Assembly (NCBI GenBank): GCA_021734595.1
Contig: JAIPIO010000036.1
Location: 1 to 17,232, forward strand
Direction of reading: 5' to 3'
Source: Kiritimatiellales bacterium
GTDB lineage: Bacteria > Verrucomicrobiota > Kiritimatiellia > Kiritimatiellales > Pontiellaceae
Length of the DNA: 17,232 nt
Positions 15,997 through 17,232 of this stretch are shown here, piece after piece. The notes under the pieces are model-generated. The model saw only the letters and a list, made by a program, of their open reading frames with translations. It was not told where the DNA came from and searched no databases. A program made the position numbers and the translations under genes. Position 1 is the stretch's first letter. Each line of letters begins with the position of its first letter.

Positions 15997-17232
15997 ATGA
16001 AGATACTGCTTAAAAAATCGAAGAGTATCATCAAGGGGATGCCCAGCGGGGTGCTGGTCAGCATCGTTGTCCACGTGGTCGCCTTTCTACTGGCGGGGCT
16101 GCTGGGAGTCTTTACGATCACCCAGAAGGAAGGAAAAAAGTTTGTTCCGCCCACGCCCGTCGAGCGCCCGAAAATGCGTTTGCGCAAGCCCAAGGTAAAG
16201 GTGAAGAAAACCGCCAAGCCCAAACCGACGACACGCATCGTCACCAAGGTCAATCGCGCAAGCATGCCCGACATCCAGCTGCCGGAAATGTCCGGCATGC
16301 AGGATGGCATCGGCGGCGGCATTGGCGGATTCGATATGATGCCCGCGCTTGAAAAAGTCAGCGTCTTCGGCAGCGGGCGGACCATCGGCAACGACTTTGT
16401 CGGCACCTTCTACGACTTCAAGCGCGACCGCCGCGGCCGCACCGGCATTATGGACCCTGACAAGTTTACCCATGAGCTGAAGGAGTTTGTGCGCAACGGA
16501 TGGAAACCCTCAAGTATCGCACGGTATTACCGGTCGCCTAAAAAACTCTACGCCACAACCTTCGCGATTCCGCCGATTCTTTCCTCGGTTGCCCCGGCGG
16601 CGTTCGACGAGGCCGATACGGTCGGCTACTGCTGGATGGCGCACTATAAGGGGCAGCTCGTACACAAGGACGGCATTACCTTCCGTTTCTGGGGCATGGG
16701 CGACGACATTATGGTGATTCGCGTGGATGGGAAACTGGTGCTCAACGCCTGCTGGCCGGGGGATACCGAAGGTGCGATCGCGCACGACTGGCACAGCACG
16801 TCGTCGGATTCCCGCAAGTATCGGTTGGGCAACAACGATGCGGTCATCGGCGACTGGATCACGCTCGAGCCGGGGGTTCCGCAGAATATGGAAGTAATGA
16901 TCGGTGAAGTGCCCGGCGGCGTGTTCTGCGCGATGCTCGTTGTGGAAGAAAAGGGCGTGGAATACGAGAAAAATTCCCAGAGCGGTCCGGTTCTTCCCAT
17001 CTTCAAGACGACGGAACCTTCGCTCGACTTGATCGAAGCTATTCACGGGGATTTGGTCCCCGGCGAGGCCTGCGTAACCAACGGACCGGTCTTCCGCGAC
17101 TATGCTTTTCGTAAAAGTGAAAAACCGAAGAAAGAGAATCCCCCCGCTCCTCAAGAAGTCGCTTCGAAAGCGAGCATGTCAGGTGACCCCGAAGTCCGAA
17201 CATGGACATTGGCGAAGGGCCGCGCATTGGAA
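15997..17232 (+). CDS. Second TonB-like protein with PA14-like domain (partial, right edge)
   Basis: The first 412 residues are present and the frame is open at the window end. It starts at ATG 15997, 29 bp after the previous stop, with no strong Shine-Dalgarno sequence (AAGA only). The architecture repeats the previous gene: basic N-tail, transmembrane helix with Ser22-x3-His26, Pro/Lys-rich linker, RYYRSPKKLYATTFAIPPI, and a PA14-like core (ITFRFWGMGDDIMVIRVDGK at about 230). GEACVTNGPVFRDY is followed by a Lys/Pro linker. The last residues, EVRTWTLAKGRALE, match the start of the SHD1-like domain, so that domain probably continues beyond the window. Residues 31-105 are almost identical to the paralogue while the rest is clearly diverged, so the pair may share the motor but recognise different partners. 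Confidence 0.88.
   Translation, partial: MKILLKKSKSIIKGMPSGVLVSIVVHVVAFLLAGLLGVFTITQKEGKKFVPPTPVERPKMRLRKPKVKVKKTAKPKPTTRIVTKVNRASMPDIQLPEMSGMQDGIGGGIGGFDMMPALEKVSVFGSGRTIGNDFVGTFYDFKRDRRGRTGIMDPDKFTHELKEFVRNGWKPSSIARYYRSPKKLYATTFAIPPILSSVAPAAFDEADTVGYCWMAHYKGQLVHKDGITFRFWGMGDDIMVIRVDGKLVLNACWPGDTEGAIAHDWHSTSSDSRKYRLGNNDAVIGDWITLEPGVPQNMEVMIGEVPGGVFCAMLVVEEKGVEYEKNSQSGPVLPIFKTTEPSLDLIEAIHGDLVPGEACVTNGPVFRDYAFRKSEKPKKENPPAPQEVASKASMSGDPEVRTWTLAKGRALE
16087..16311 (+). repeat. Near-identical segment shared by the two TonB-like genes (copy 2)
   Basis: This is the counterpart of 14222-14446 within the second TonB-like gene. The longest exact stretch covers the codons for RIVTKVNRASMPDIQ. The match falls away just after the Met-rich motif MSGMQDGI. 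Confidence 0.8.

Overview
The window is GC-rich DNA that reads like a member of the PVC superphylum. Kiritimatiellota/Pontiella-like Verrucomicrobiota is my best guess. The reasons are large secreted proteins of unknown or carbohydrate-related type, a PQQ-like beta-propeller, SHD1 (SLA1-homology 1-like) domains, and an ExbB/ExbD locus accompanied by giant TPR proteins. This placement comes from gene style, not from a marker gene.

Left part (1-3149, minus strand): one very long reading frame runs off the left edge. It encodes a secreted multi-domain protein with N-terminal beta domains followed by a glycoside-hydrolase-like barrel. Its upstream gap (3150-3681) holds two short inverted-repeat elements that share terminal sequences and look like MITE/REP elements. 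Next come two plus-strand genes: a secreted protein of unknown function that may be an alpha/alpha-toroid (3682-5811), and a secreted PQQ-like beta-propeller (5900-7450). Both seem to be expressed from matching promoters (TTGTKC, 17-18 bp, TACCTT) placed exactly 7 nt before the ATG, which suggests leaderless mRNAs. A convergent minus-strand gene (7495-8202) encodes a small secreted protein with a C-terminal SHD1-like domain.

Right part (8590 to the right edge, plus strand): a compact operon encodes two exported TPR-type proteins (the first about 1013 aa), an ExbB/TolQ/MotA proton-channel protein, two ExbD/TolR proteins, and two paralogous TonB-like proteins, the second cut by the window edge. 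Both TonB-like proteins keep the TonB transmembrane signature Ser-x3-His and a Pro/Lys-rich linker. Instead of a TonB C-terminal domain they carry a PA14-like beta domain, and the complete one also has an SHD1-like domain and a further C-terminal beta domain. The locus therefore looks like a proton-motive-force-driven envelope machine with an unusual effector end.

The gap between the divergent genes at 8203-8589 contains a perfect 17-bp nested palindrome. No tRNA, rRNA, CRISPR array or transposase was seen. The two edge genes (1-3149 and 15997-17232) are incomplete only because the window ends.
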